This document shows, one piece after another, positions 23,490 through 31,102 of a DNA stretch of 36,839 bases. The stretch comes from an uncultured Clostridia bacterium (lineage in GTDB: Bacteria; Bacillota; Clostridia; Christensenellales; Borkfalkiaceae). The DNA lies in NCBI GenBank assembly GCA_947631925.1, contig CANRNE010000019.1:1-36839 (forward strand). Reading direction: 5' to 3'. Position numbers and translations under genes: made by a program. Each line of letters opens with the position of its first letter. Position 1 is the stretch's first letter. The notes below the pieces were generated by a model. That model was not told the origin of the DNA, made no database searches, and saw only the letters and a program-made list of their open reading frames with translations.

Positions 23490-24536
23490 ATGACGGAAAT
23501 CCCCGAAAATGTCGTATACAACTGCGATTTTATGAAAAATCGGTTGCCCGATCATTGCGCCGACTTGATTATCGCCGACCCGCCCTATTTCCAGTACAAA
23601 GGCGATTTCGACTTCGTATGGCCGACGTTCGACGATTACCTGAACGATGTCCGCCGCTGGGGTGAAGAGTGCCGGCGCTTATTGAAAGACAACGGTACAC
23701 TGATATGGTGGGGCTCCGATAATCGAATCGCATATACGCAGGTGATCCTTGACACTATGTTTCTGTTTTTAAATAGCTGCACATGGAATAAGTCGAACGG
23801 TTGGGGTAAAGTGCAAAACGCAGAAATATCGCGTAAATTCATTCCTAATGCAGAACGATTCATACTTTATGAGTCGAAGCCTGAGATTCGGGAAGGTGAG
23901 GCTCGGAAAATTCTGCGTGTATTCGAATACGAACAGGGGATGTGCCGGACACGGTGCATGAAGCCTCTGGTAGATTACATGATCTCGGAAATGGAACGGG
24001 CAGGCTTCACACCGAAGCGTGTCAACGATGCCCTGCATACCTGCATGGCCGGACATTGGTTCACGCGCGGCTCACAATGGGAATTGCCGACCCGAGAGAA
24101 TTATGAACGTCTTCGCAACCTCTTCAACGGCGATCGGCCCAACAGCGAGTATCTGTGCAGGGACTACGAGGAGTTGCGGAGGGACTACGAGGAGTTGCGG
24201 AGGGACTACGAGGAGTTGCGGAGGGACTACGAGGAGTTGCGGAGGCCGTTCAATCTTCCCGAACGGTCGACCGACGTATTGCAGTTTCCGCAAGATTCCA
24301 GCGCATCGAAACGCTACGGGCACGACACAGTCAAAGGCGAGGCGATCACCAGTTATCTGATTCAGGTCACGACACGTCCCAATGCACTCGTGGTGGTACC
24401 CTTCGCCGGAAGCGGAACGGAGTGTGCAATGGCTGCCAAACTGGGACGCCGATTCGTGGGGTATGAGATCGATCCGAAACATGCACGAACAGCGGCTCGT
24501 CGCACTGAAAAATTCATCCAAACGACACTATTGTAA
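23490..24536 (+). CDS. DNA adenine N6-methyltransferase (type beta-like)
   Basis: The protein has 348 residues. The catalytic motif DPPYFQYKGDFDFVWPTFDD (DPPY) lies near residue 30, and the SAM-binding motif VPFAGSGTECAMAAKLGRRF (FAGSGT) lies at the C-terminus, which is the order of beta-class methyltransferases. DPPY favours N6-adenine. The target-recognition region between them contains four heptads R-D-Y-E-E-L-R. It is likely a solitary anti-restriction or DNA-marking enzyme, since no cognate endonuclease is seen. Location inside the head operon suggests late expression. It ends at the next gene's ATG. Confidence 0.85.
   Translation: MTEIPENVVYNCDFMKNRLPDHCADLIIADPPYFQYKGDFDFVWPTFDDYLNDVRRWGEECRRLLKDNGTLIWWGSDNRIAYTQVILDTMFLFLNSCTWNKSNGWGKVQNAEISRKFIPNAERFILYESKPEIREGEARKILRVFEYEQGMCRTRCMKPLVDYMISEMERAGFTPKRVNDALHTCMAGHWFTRGSQWELPTRENYERLRNLFNGDRPNSEYLCRDYEELRRDYEELRRDYEELRRDYEELRRPFNLPERSTDVLQFPQDSSASKRYGHDTVKGEAITSYLIQVTTRPNALVVVPFAGSGTECAMAAKLGRRFVGYEIDPKHARTAARRTEKFIQTTLL
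24159..24242 (+). repeat. Four exact 21-bp tandem repeats in the methyltransferase
   Basis: The unit AGGGACTACGAGGAGTTGCG plus one G occurs four times head to tail at 24159, 24180, 24201 and 24222, encoding RDYEELR heptads (residues 224-251). Units are multiples of 3, so copy changes would keep frame and change the length of a helical or coiled linker. Confidence 0.95.
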
Positions 24537-25105
24537 TGGCAAAGAAAATCATTGTCAACGGATACGCCTACTCCTGGCGCGACCTTCGGCATCGACTCGA
24601 CCGCGTGCGCATTCGACTCCCGCAGGCCATGGCCGATGCGGCCCGTAACTTTTTCGTCGACTCATTCAAGCGGCAGGGATGGTATGAAGGCCGCATATTA
24701 AAAAAATGGAAACCAAGGAAAAAGAATACGGGTCGCAAGCGCGCGATTCTTGTGAAGTCCGGACGTCTTCGTCGTTCGATCCGCATCCGTCGTGCGACAT
24801 TCCGCCGCATCACCATTGCCGCCGAAGCACCCTATGCCGCCGCGCATAACTTCGGCGTCGACGAGACCGTCACCGTGCGCGCCCACACGCGCCGCACCTA
24901 CGGACGTGTACGAGAAAAGTACACCACGAGCTCCGGAAAGGAGCGGACACGCACGAAGCGCGTAGAGACCGGAAGCCACACCGTGCGCAGCCACACACGC
25001 CACATGCAGCTGCCGCAGCGGCAGTTCATGGGCGACAGCCAGATGCTCGACCAAAAGCTCGATCGCATCGTCGAACGCGCCGTGGAAGAGATATTCGACA
25101 TTTGA
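24536..25105 (+). CDS. Mu gpG-like virion morphogenesis protein
   Basis: The protein has 189 residues and is highly basic. The segments ARNFFVDSFKRQGWYEGRIL, KSGRLRRSIRIRRATFRRIT and LPQRQFMGDSQMLDQKLDRI match the tail_S/gpG pattern, in which the K-S-G-x-L-R-x-S-I motif is characteristic. gpG functions in tail or head-tail joining. The ATG overlaps the methyltransferase stop by one base. A basic insertion (about 120-160, rich in Arg/Thr/His) makes it longer than Mu gpG. Confidence 0.8.
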   Translation: MAKKIIVNGYAYSWRDLRHRLDRVRIRLPQAMADAARNFFVDSFKRQGWYEGRILKKWKPRKKNTGRKRAILVKSGRLRRSIRIRRATFRRITIAAEAPYAAAHNFGVDETVTVRAHTRRTYGRVREKYTTSSGKERTRTKRVETGSHTVRSHTRHMQLPQRQFMGDSQMLDQKLDRIVERAVEEIFDI

Positions 25106-25130
25106 AACATCGATTAAATAGCATTGAATC

Positions 25131-25643
25131 ATGGATGAAAGACAATCCCAAGACGTTCGCGCGAAACTCTACACGGACATCGCACATGCACTGTTGGATT
25201 CGAAACTCGTCGCATACGTCGACCGTTACAACAACCAGTTCGCACACCTCGAAGAGGAGAAGGTGTTGCGCTATCCATGCGCGTTGATCGAATTCTCGGA
25301 TATACAGTGGCAGCAGGTAGGACGGCACGTACAGCGCGGAACGGTGCTCGTAAACATCTACGTCGCGACGAAGGTACGCGGACGGACGTCCGCCGTGGGA
25401 CGAACCGCCGATCCTGCCGTAGAGGATTTCGAACTGCTCGGCGCCCTGCGCATCGTGCTGCGCGATCTGAGGCTCGATTATGCCGGGACATTCACCCGAA
25501 TGCGATCCGTCACGGATCACGATCACGACAGCACCATCGTCAACCTCGAACAGTATGCCGTGACGGTTATCGACACATCGGCCGAACCGCAAACCCGACG
25601 CGTATCCGTCAGCGTCAAGATCGGAGACGTATCGATAAAATAG
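25131..25643 (+). CDS. Tail terminator/gp37-like protein
   Basis: The protein has 170 residues and begins MDERQSQDVRAKLYTDIAHA. The arrangement LRYPCALIEFSDIQWQQVGR then VQRGTVLVNIYVATKVRGRT fits small tail-terminator/head-tail joining proteins such as Mu gp37 or lambda gpU types. It is the last gene of the packaging operon, after gpG. No exact family is recognised. Confidence 0.6.
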   Translation: MDERQSQDVRAKLYTDIAHALLDSKLVAYVDRYNNQFAHLEEEKVLRYPCALIEFSDIQWQQVGRHVQRGTVLVNIYVATKVRGRTSAVGRTADPAVEDFELLGALRIVLRDLRLDYAGTFTRMRSVTDHDHDSTIVNLEQYAVTVIDTSAEPQTRRVSVSVKIGDVSIK

Positions 25644-25695
25644 CGAGATTCTCGCAAAATATCGACAAAACAGCAGATTTGTTTTTCGAAATTGC

Positions 25696-25703
25696 TATAT
25701 TTG
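25696..25703 (+). promoter_or_regulatory. -7 box for the membrane cargo gene
   Basis: TATATTTG at 25696-25703 matches the Bacteroidales -7 element and lies 22 nt upstream of the ATG at 25726. A TTTG at 25678 lies closer (14 nt) than the usual 19-21 spacing, so no proper -33 element is visible. Confidence 0.6.
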
Positions 25704-25725
25704 TGTAAATCAAAACTCAGATATT

Positions 25726-26163
25726 ATGTTCGCCAATTTACTTTATTCGGATCCTGCGGTACTGGATTTAATGTATGCACAAGCCGCATGGGATAGTGTT
25801 TCGCAGATCGTAACTATTATCGTGTGGGTTGCTGCGTCCATCGTTATCGGCGTAGCTGGTCAAGAACGGGAATGCGGGAGTACATCCGTGGCGCTGCTTT
25901 CATTGTTCTTATCTCCGATATGTGGAGTAATTGCACTCTTCGCATCGGAAAGAACAGATGAGATAAAGCATCGCCAGTTTGTCCGGAATAATCTGCGCCG
26001 TCAGAAACTGTATGCTGAGATTTCGGTGGCAACGCAAACCATCGCAACATTTCGGGAGTCTGCTCCCTCTGATCCGATAACCGAGGAACAGCGACAGCAA
26101 ATCGTTTCCGAAGCATGGTTGAAATTACAACAAGCACGTAAAGATTTAGCAAAATTAGGTTGA
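25726..26163 (+). CDS. Membrane protein cargo gene (moron)
   Basis: The protein has 145 residues. Two hydrophobic segments (about residues 24-44, QIVTIIVWVAASIVIGVAG, and 51-71, SVALLSLFLSPICGVIALF) are followed by a basic, helical cytoplasmic tail (about 75-145). It is lower in GC than its neighbours, with its own -7 box upstream and a strong terminator directly behind. This is the arrangement of a moron: an independently transcribed cargo gene often involved in superinfection exclusion or host change. No specific family is recognised. Confidence 0.75.
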   Translation: MFANLLYSDPAVLDLMYAQAAWDSVSQIVTIIVWVAASIVIGVAGQERECGSTSVALLSLFLSPICGVIALFASERTDEIKHRQFVRNNLRRQKLYAEISVATQTIATFRESAPSDPITEEQRQQIVSEAWLKLQQARKDLAKLG

Positions 26164-26166
26164 ATT

Positions 26167-26218
26167 CATATAAACGACAACGGAGAGATATTGAAGTCTC
26201 TCCGTTGTCGTTTATATG
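26167..26218. terminator. 22-bp perfect stem terminator after cargo gene
   Basis: The 22-bp arms (26167-26188 and 26197-26218) are perfectly complementary around an 8-nt loop. It begins 3 nt after the cargo gene stop and stands between convergent plus-strand cargo/packaging genes and the minus-strand early operon, so it may terminate both. T-rich bases flank the stem but there is no long U tract. The rest of the gap to 26311 shows nothing else. Confidence 0.75.
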
Positions 26219-26310
26219 TAGTTCTGCTATTTATGAGTTATTGCAATCATAAGAGCAGTTAAAAAATTCGTTTTGGCGGTCGCAGGCGATCGATCTTTTC
26301 CAGAATCTCG

Positions 26311-26934
26311 CTATTTCACCAATTCGAACTCGTAGACCACGACCCACGGATTGCGCGCCCACGTTCCGCGGCCAGATACCTTGTCGATCAGCGAAGCGAG
26401 GGCTTCGCGGGGAGTGTCAAACCCATCATCGCTATTTCCAAAAAGGCCGTAAACTTCGTATTTGTCGTACTCTACATCCCCTAAGATCCCCTCCTTCATG
26501 CAATCCTCATCCGAAATATCCTGCAACCGTTCGCACTTGATTCCGGTGATGCGGATTCGGTGCGGCATAAGGTCTGAACGGACAAACCCCTTGTTGCTCC
26601 ACCCTGCAAGCTTAACAACATCATCTGTATGTTCTATTCTATACGCTTTGCATAGCCTATCATCATACTCTTGGCCGACGACAATATTTCTGACATAGAA
26701 ATAGCTTTCCGCAATGGCAATGAGTTCGCCGATCTTGTAGCGGGTTTTTACATAATGAATATCTACATCTTGAGTGGCGAATACGAGGTATCCGTCGTCA
26801 TAATAATACGAATCGGAATCGGCGATTATTTTTTGAAGCTCGTCGTCGAATTCCAGCCGCCTCGTCATGGTCTTTCTCCCCTCGATGACCGCCTGCGTCA
26901 AGCCGTAGCGGTCGTTGAACATAATCTTTTTCAT
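26311..26934 (-). CDS. ASCH-domain-like phage protein
   Basis: The protein has 207 residues from ATG 26934 (MKKIMFNDRYGLTQAVIEGR); the longer frame starts inside the upstream methyltransferase. MFNDRYGLTQAVIEGRKTMT RR-type opening, KIGELIAIAESYFY and HRIRITGIKCERLQDISDED follow the ASCH (PUA-like) pattern found in phage proteins, where the basic T-x-R-R loop may bind RNA or a modified base. It ends the early operon. Its role is unknown. Confidence 0.7.
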   Translation of the reverse strand: MKKIMFNDRYGLTQAVIEGRKTMTRRLEFDDELQKIIADSDSYYYDDGYLVFATQDVDIHYVKTRYKIGELIAIAESYFYVRNIVVGQEYDDRLCKAYRIEHTDDVVKLAGWSNKGFVRSDLMPHRIRITGIKCERLQDISDEDCMKEGILGDVEYDKYEVYGLFGNSDDGFDTPREALASLIDKVSGRGTWARNPWVVVYEFELVK

Positions 26935-26960
26935 CCGATATCTGATTTCCTTTATCTTGG

Positions 26961-27433
26961 TTAATTTTTCATGAAGCACATCCATATCGTTTTCCCATGT
27001 TTGGATGTCGGGTGTCCGAACAACGGTTTATAGGGGATGATGTCCAATATTTGCCGAACTTTTATCTGATCTTCATTCCATTTGAATATCAGAATTCCTT
27101 CCGGCTTCAAGACCCGCATACATTCATCGAAAGCAGCACGTATATCCGTTTCCAAGAAGGAAGAAGCATTCCGTATTTCTGAGCCAACCATGACGTGCTG
27201 CCTAATTTTCTGAGGTGCGGCGGATCCAATACAACCAGCCGGAACGATTCATCGTCGAAAGGCATAGCCCGAAAATCTCCGACTATGTCGGGATCCACCT
27301 TGATACGACGCCCATCACAAGCGATGAATTCCTCGCGGCGAATATCCATAAACAAAGCTTCTGAACAACATTTGTCGAACCACATCATACGGGCGCCGCA
27401 ACATGCATCGAGTATCTTTTTGTCTGTCTTCAT
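26961..27433 (-). pseudogene. SAM methyltransferase with a frameshift
   Basis: The first part, from ATG 27433, reads MKTDKKILDACCGARMMWFD (motif I, DACCGA) to FRLVVLDPPHLRKLG, and is then in the wrong frame. The second part, open in another frame (from about 27191), continues FLETDIRAAFDECMRVLKPE to the stop at 26961. Together they give a normal class I methyltransferase (about 157 residues). One extra A in the AAA at 27149-27151 (minus strand) restores the frame. The DPPH motif suggests a nucleic-acid or base substrate. It is either a pseudogene or a sequencing error; a canonical slippery site is not present. Confidence 0.65.
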
Positions 27434-27480
27434 TGCTTTTCGTATTCATTTATCGTCTCGAAAATCTGCAACGCCACTGT

Positions 27481-28377
27481 TCATTCGCATAATCCGTAAT
27501 AACTCATGCAGCTCGTGGCCGTGTCGTCGTCGAACAAACTGCCCGTCGCGTTCTGCCACTTGACATGACGCACGACATCGCGGATCGTCGGATATTTCTC
27601 GCCGCTGGTGATCGCGTGGGCGGGGATTTTGTCCGACCCGAAAAACTCAGAACGCAACCGGTCGCCGCATTGTAATTCCTGCTCAATCTTGGCAATGTAA
27701 TCGATCCGTTCCGGCGATTGGCGGGATATATTGAGAATATCCCGTTGGTTAGCCATCACGCACGGCCAGCACCCGACACGCTTGTATCCCATCCGGTAGA
27801 GCGGGTTCGGCTCCAACCCTGCGGCAAGGATATAATCTATCACCTGCTGTGCCGACCAGTCGAACACAGGCCGTAACAGATCGTCAGCGAACTGCGCCCG
27901 AAATGCTCGTACCTCCTTGCCTCGGTAACTGTGCTTCTTTGGCTTACCGTTTTTGTCATAGCCATAAGGCTCGAAATAGTACTTGAAATACGTGCATTGC
28001 GCTGACATCTTGGCCCGCGCCGGGGATTCCGCGCCTCTGATGCCCTGAATCATCAGCATATTGTCCTGAACCTCGTCCAGCACGTAATCGATCGTCGGCT
28101 TGGTTTTGAGTTCTACCGTGCAGAATCGAGCCCGCGTCGAGGGCCAGCGCTTTTTCTGCCGCGCAAGATCGACCATCCCGTCGTATTTCTTCGACTTCAA
28201 TGTTACCAAGTCAAGATGCAGCTTGTCGGAGATGCGGTGGATGTACTCGTAGGTCAGCGGGTGTTCCCAACCCGTATCGCAGAACACCGTCGTGAAATTA
28301 TTGGTGATATGTTCGCGTGTCCAAAGCAACGCCGCAAGACTGTCTTTACCGCCTGAAAAGGATACGATGACTTTCAT
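27481..28377 (-). CDS. PP-loop PAPS reductase/DndC-like protein
   Basis: The protein has 298 residues. The ATP-pyrophosphatase P-loop SFSGGKDSL occurs at residues 6-14. A Cys pair GCWPC lies near residue 208 and is similar to the cysteine motif of DndC-type proteins, which together with the loop could coordinate a cluster. Additional cysteines occur (ARFCTVELK, AQCTYFKYY). PAPS reductase-family proteins are frequent in phages; DndC acts in DNA phosphorothioation with other Dnd proteins, none of which are visible here. A DNA- or tRNA-modifying role is a hypothesis. Confidence 0.75.
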   Translation of the reverse strand: MKVIVSFSGGKDSLAALLWTREHITNNFTTVFCDTGWEHPLTYEYIHRISDKLHLDLVTLKSKKYDGMVDLARQKKRWPSTRARFCTVELKTKPTIDYVLDEVQDNMLMIQGIRGAESPARAKMSAQCTYFKYYFEPYGYDKNGKPKKHSYRGKEVRAFRAQFADDLLRPVFDWSAQQVIDYILAAGLEPNPLYRMGYKRVGCWPCVMANQRDILNISRQSPERIDYIAKIEQELQCGDRLRSEFFGSDKIPAHAITSGEKYPTIRDVVRHVKWQNATGSLFDDDTATSCMSYYGLCE

Positions 28378-28409
28378 TTTTAATCAATTTAATAGAGAAC
28401 CGTGCGTCA

Positions 28410-29183
28410 TTAGTACTCCACCGCTTCCCTGCGATCGATGAAGAAATGAATACCCGGTGCGCATTCGTTCCACCTGTTATCATCGAAATCCGGAACTTCG
28501 ACTGTGGCACCGACGGTGTAGACGAAGTTTTTGTCATGGTCGGAACGAACGGTATTCTCAGTTGCCTTGGTGCCGTCCATGTTCTGAATCTCCATGACGT
28601 ATGCTTTATCGCAACGGCATTTGTGTCCCGTTGCCGAACTGCGCCGTGCATCTTCCGGAATTCGTAATTTTACGATATGCCCAGAGGCTTTTTTCCAACC
28701 GATGAAACTACCCTCGGTCGGGCATGATAGATAACATCCTTTGGCATCGCACAGGTTGGAGCCGCGCAGGTTGGAGCCGCGCAGGTCAGCATTGCGCAGG
28801 TCGGCACTGCGCAGGTCGGCACTGCGCAGGTCGGCGCCGTACAGGTTGGCACCGCGCAGGTTGGCACCGCGCAGGTCAGCACCGCACAGGTCGGCACCGC
28901 GCAGGTTGGCATCGCTCAGGTCGGCACCGCGCAGGTTGGCACCGCACAGGTCGGCACTGCGCAGGTCGGCATCGTACAGGTCGGCACCGCGCAGGTTGGC
29001 ATCGCTCAGGTCGGCACCGCGCAGGTTGGCATCGCTCAGGTCGGCACTGCGCAGGTCGGCACCGCGCCTAATAGCTTCCAAAACCGTTTCGGTGATTGTG
29101 TTTCCCTCTTTCGTGTATTCAAATACGACCGAGCCCGTCCAACGGTTGCGGATTTCGATTTTAATCTGTTTCGTTGATTCCAT
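28410..29183 (-). CDS. Pentapeptide-repeat protein
   Basis: The protein has 257 residues. Residues about 35-150 are nearly pure A(D/N)L-x-x pentapeptides (e.g. [20 protein letters not shown]), predicted to form a right-handed quadrilateral beta-helix. A C-terminal domain of about 100 residues ([20 protein letters not shown], then [19 protein letters not shown]) follows, as seen in phage proteins with a DUF5758-like tail. Negatively charged repeat helices (Qnr, MfpA) can mimic DNA. Whether this one does is unknown. It lies in the accessory segment of the early operon. Confidence 0.8.
   Translation of the reverse strand: MESTKQIKIEIRNRWTGSVVFEYTKEGNTITETVLEAIRRGADLRSADLSDANLRGADLSDANLRGADLYDADLRSADLCGANLRGADLSDANLRGADLCGADLRGANLRGANLYGADLRSADLRSADLRNADLRGSNLRGSNLCDAKGCYLSCPTEGSFIGWKKASGHIVKLRIPEDARRSSATGHKCRCDKAYVMEIQNMDGTKATENTVRSDHDKNFVYTVGATVEVPDFDDNRWNECAPGIHFFIDRREAVEY
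28755..29070 (-). repeat. 15-bp periodic repeats in the pentapeptide gene
   Basis: Units close to GGTCGGCACCGCGCA recur every 15 bp, each encoding one pentapeptide. They are not a CRISPR array: there are no unique spacers, and the period equals five codons. The plus-strand open frames here are shadows. Confidence 0.9.
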
Positions 29184-29289
29184 TGTGGTAAATTTGTTTA
29201 TCCGGATTCATGTATTGATTTGCGGCAGCAATAGCATCTTCGAGCGTAAAGAGACGGCGATCTTTGTCGGGTATGAAGATTTTACTCAT
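29161..29289 (-). CDS. Small protein, 42 aa, coupled to neighbours
   Basis: [20 protein letters not shown] and the following 22 residues form a short soluble frame. Its ATG at 29289 overlaps the preceding gene stop by 8 nt, and its 3' end overlaps the pentapeptide gene start by 23 nt. This tight packing supports a real gene, but the function is unknown. Confidence 0.6.
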   Translation of the reverse strand: MSKIFIPDKDRRLFTLEDAIAAANQYMNPDKQIYHNGINETD

Positions 29290-29500
29290 GGCTTTTCTCT
29301 TTTTTCAACGCCTCGATCCGTCCGAGAATCCGCGGTTCGGCGATGTATTTTCTGAATGTGTGAATCGATATGCGGAAGCGCGGTTCGATCGTCCTATGGA
29401 ATATCTTGGACAGCGGCGCTCCCGTTCTGGTCTGTTCTTCTTTGGTGATACGCTGCACCTCGGCAACGCGTTCCAAGTAGACTAAATTCGGCTTCGGCAT
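29282..29500 (-). CDS. Small hypothetical protein, 72 aa
   Basis: The protein has 72 residues from ATG 29500 ([20 protein letters not shown]). The longer frame in the same phase runs through the upstream gene and is not used. It is helical and basic ([20 protein letters not shown]). A DNA-binding role is possible given its place in the early operon next to GemA/Gam-like genes, but no helix-turn-helix is clear. Confidence 0.65.
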   Translation of the reverse strand: MPKPNLVYLERVAEVQRITKEEQTRTGAPLSKIFHRTIEPRFRISIHTFRKYIAEPRILGRIEALKKEKSHE

Positions 29501-29502
29501 AG

Positions 29503-29931
29503 TTACGATGGTTTTAAGTTGGATAATATACGAGACCGTTCGGCGACCTTCACCCCCTTGCGCTGCAAGGCCCGAAGTTTGACGTAAAGCTCGCGCAGCT
29601 CGGCAATCGTCAGGAACCGGAACGGTTTCCCTGCGATGCGCGGCTGCGAGACGAAGGCGTCGACGCGAGCGAAGAACTCGCGCGACGTCTCCGAATAGGG
29701 TTTCTGGTAGAGTCCGAGATCTCTGAGCAGGCAGAGCACTTCGCTGCGGCTGGCCTTGATCGCCCTGTCGGCTTCGAGCCAAAGGTCGTTCCGCACGCGA
29801 AGGAGTTGGGCATCCGTCAGATCGCGCAGACGCGATTTCCCGAACGGTTCCAGAATGTCCTCCTTACGATCCGTGGCACCCAGCCGCGCAAGATAGCCGT
29901 AGATCTCCCTGTATATTGCCGACCGATCCAT
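29503..29931 (-). CDS. GemA/gp16-like early protein (weak)
   Basis: The protein has 142 residues. The C-terminal KPFRFLTIAELRELYVKLRA resembles the end of DUF1018 proteins (Mu gp16/GemA), and it sits directly after Gam, as GemA does in Mu. The N-terminal half (RSAIYREIYGYLARLGATDR) is less typical. GemA in Mu affects host gene expression. The assignment is mainly positional. Confidence 0.5.
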   Translation of the reverse strand: MDRSAIYREIYGYLARLGATDRKEDILEPFGKSRLRDLTDAQLLRVRNDLWLEADRAIKASRSEVLCLLRDLGLYQKPYSETSREFFARVDAFVSQPRIAGKPFRFLTIAELRELYVKLRALQRKGVKVAERSRILSNLKPS

Positions 29932-29933
29932 GA

Positions 29934-30452
29934 TTATGCCGTATCCTGCTCCTTCTTGGGTTCGACATAGAAGGTCTCATCCTGATCCACGTAGACGCCG
30001 CACTTGGTCAATTGTTCCGCCATACCCTCTTCGTCGCGGTCGGCCAGAATCAAGTCCTTCGCCAGTGCAAACTCCGTTCGCACATAAGCGGGCATGAATG
30101 TTTTCGCCAGTTCGAGTACGGATGCCCAAGTGAAGCCTTTGCGATTTTTCAGTTTGGGATTTCCCGTGCGGAATCCGATGATGCCGTGCGTCGTCTCCAT
30201 GCTGCGACGTTTGGAGAAGAGCTCCTCACGATGCTCCGTTGCGAAGACCTGCATCACCTCGAACGAATCGGTTTTGGTCTGCTGTAATTCGGCCAGCTCG
30301 TCGGCGTATTTCTCGCGGATCTTCGTGAAGTGGACATCCATGTCCGCTTGAATCTTCGCAATGCGTGCGTCGGCCACAGCGTACTCGCCGAACGCATCTT
30401 CCATCCGTTCACGGGTGACGCCCGCGATGATCTGTTTCTTTTGTCGTGCCAT
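29934..30452 (-). CDS. gam: Gam-like host nuclease inhibitor
   Basis: The protein has 172 residues. A long N-terminal coiled coil (EYAVADARIAKIQADMDVHF) is followed by a compact region with GIIGFRTGNPKLKNRKGFTW, which matches the conserved G-x-x-x-F-R-T-G-x-P-K-L segment of Mu Gam. In Mu, Gam binds linear DNA ends and protects them from RecBCD; it is related to Ku. It lies downstream of MuB and the ATPase in the early operon. Confidence 0.85.
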   Translation of the reverse strand: MARQKKQIIAGVTRERMEDAFGEYAVADARIAKIQADMDVHFTKIREKYADELAELQQTKTDSFEVMQVFATEHREELFSKRRSMETTHGIIGFRTGNPKLKNRKGFTWASVLELAKTFMPAYVRTEFALAKDLILADRDEEGMAEQLTKCGVYVDQDETFYVEPKKEQDTA

Positions 30453-30481
30453 ATCCGTAAGTTTTAAATGTGATTGAAAGA

Positions 30482-31102
30482 TTATTCGAGTTCCATTTCC
30501 GCGACCTTCTCCGGCCAGATCTCGAAGGGCTTTCCGCCGCCGTAGCGGCTGCCGGCATTGGCGACGTAGTCCTTGACGAAAACCTTGACGCCGGCGTCGT
30601 ACTTGATCGACGACGCTGTCGTGCCTCGTGGATCGCGCCCGTCGGCGTGGCTGGTGAAGATCAGCGTTTTCTTGGGGTGCGCGTTTCGGAAGGAACGATA
30701 GTCGTCGTAGTTGATTCCCGAATACTGGATCGAATCGATCACCACGACATCGGGTGCCGTGCGTTCGGCCATCACGGCATCGAGATCCTCGAAGCGCATT
30801 TCGGTCGGCGCAATCATCAGACGCCGTGCATCTTCGGCATGGGCGTTTTTCAGTGCTCGCAGGAACGACAGACTCGGCCCTTCCTCCAACGGCATGTAAA
30901 GCGTGCGTGCGTCACCCATTGCAAATGCCTTGGCCATTTGTACGGCATAGGAGGTTTTGCCTTGCCGTGATTCTCCCCAGATGAGAATCGTCGCGCCGAC
31001 CTCGACCTCGCCCAGATGATCCGTCCACTGCCGGCTGAGGTTGAATGTACGGAACGTTCGAGAGGTAAGCTCCTTGACGCTTATGTATTTTCGCTTTCTC
31101 AT
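30482..31102 (-). CDS. RecA-like AAA ATPase
   Basis: The protein has 206 residues from ATG 31102, which overlaps the MuB stop by 4 nt; longer upstream frames are shadows. A Walker A motif GESRQGKTS occurs at about residues 43-51, and Walker B-like VVVIDSIQYSG at about 116-126. The ending KVFVKDYVANAGSRYGGGKP fits a RecA/DnaB-type ATPase core (phage AAA domain). It may act in replication or recombination together with MuB. Such a gene next to MuB is frequent in Bacteroidales Mu-like phages. Confidence 0.8.
   Translation of the reverse strand: MRKRKYISVKELTSRTFRTFNLSRQWTDHLGEVEVGATILIWGESRQGKTSYAVQMAKAFAMGDARTLYMPLEEGPSLSFLRALKNAHAEDARRLMIAPTEMRFEDLDAVMAERTAPDVVVIDSIQYSGINYDDYRSFRNAHPKKTLIFTSHADGRDPRGTTASSIKYDAGVKVFVKDYVANAGSRYGGGKPFEIWPEKVAEMELE

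Noticed and set aside
28724-29071. Regular short repeats that look like a CRISPR array
   Set aside because: The 15-bp period encodes pentapeptides, there are no unique spacers and no cas genes.
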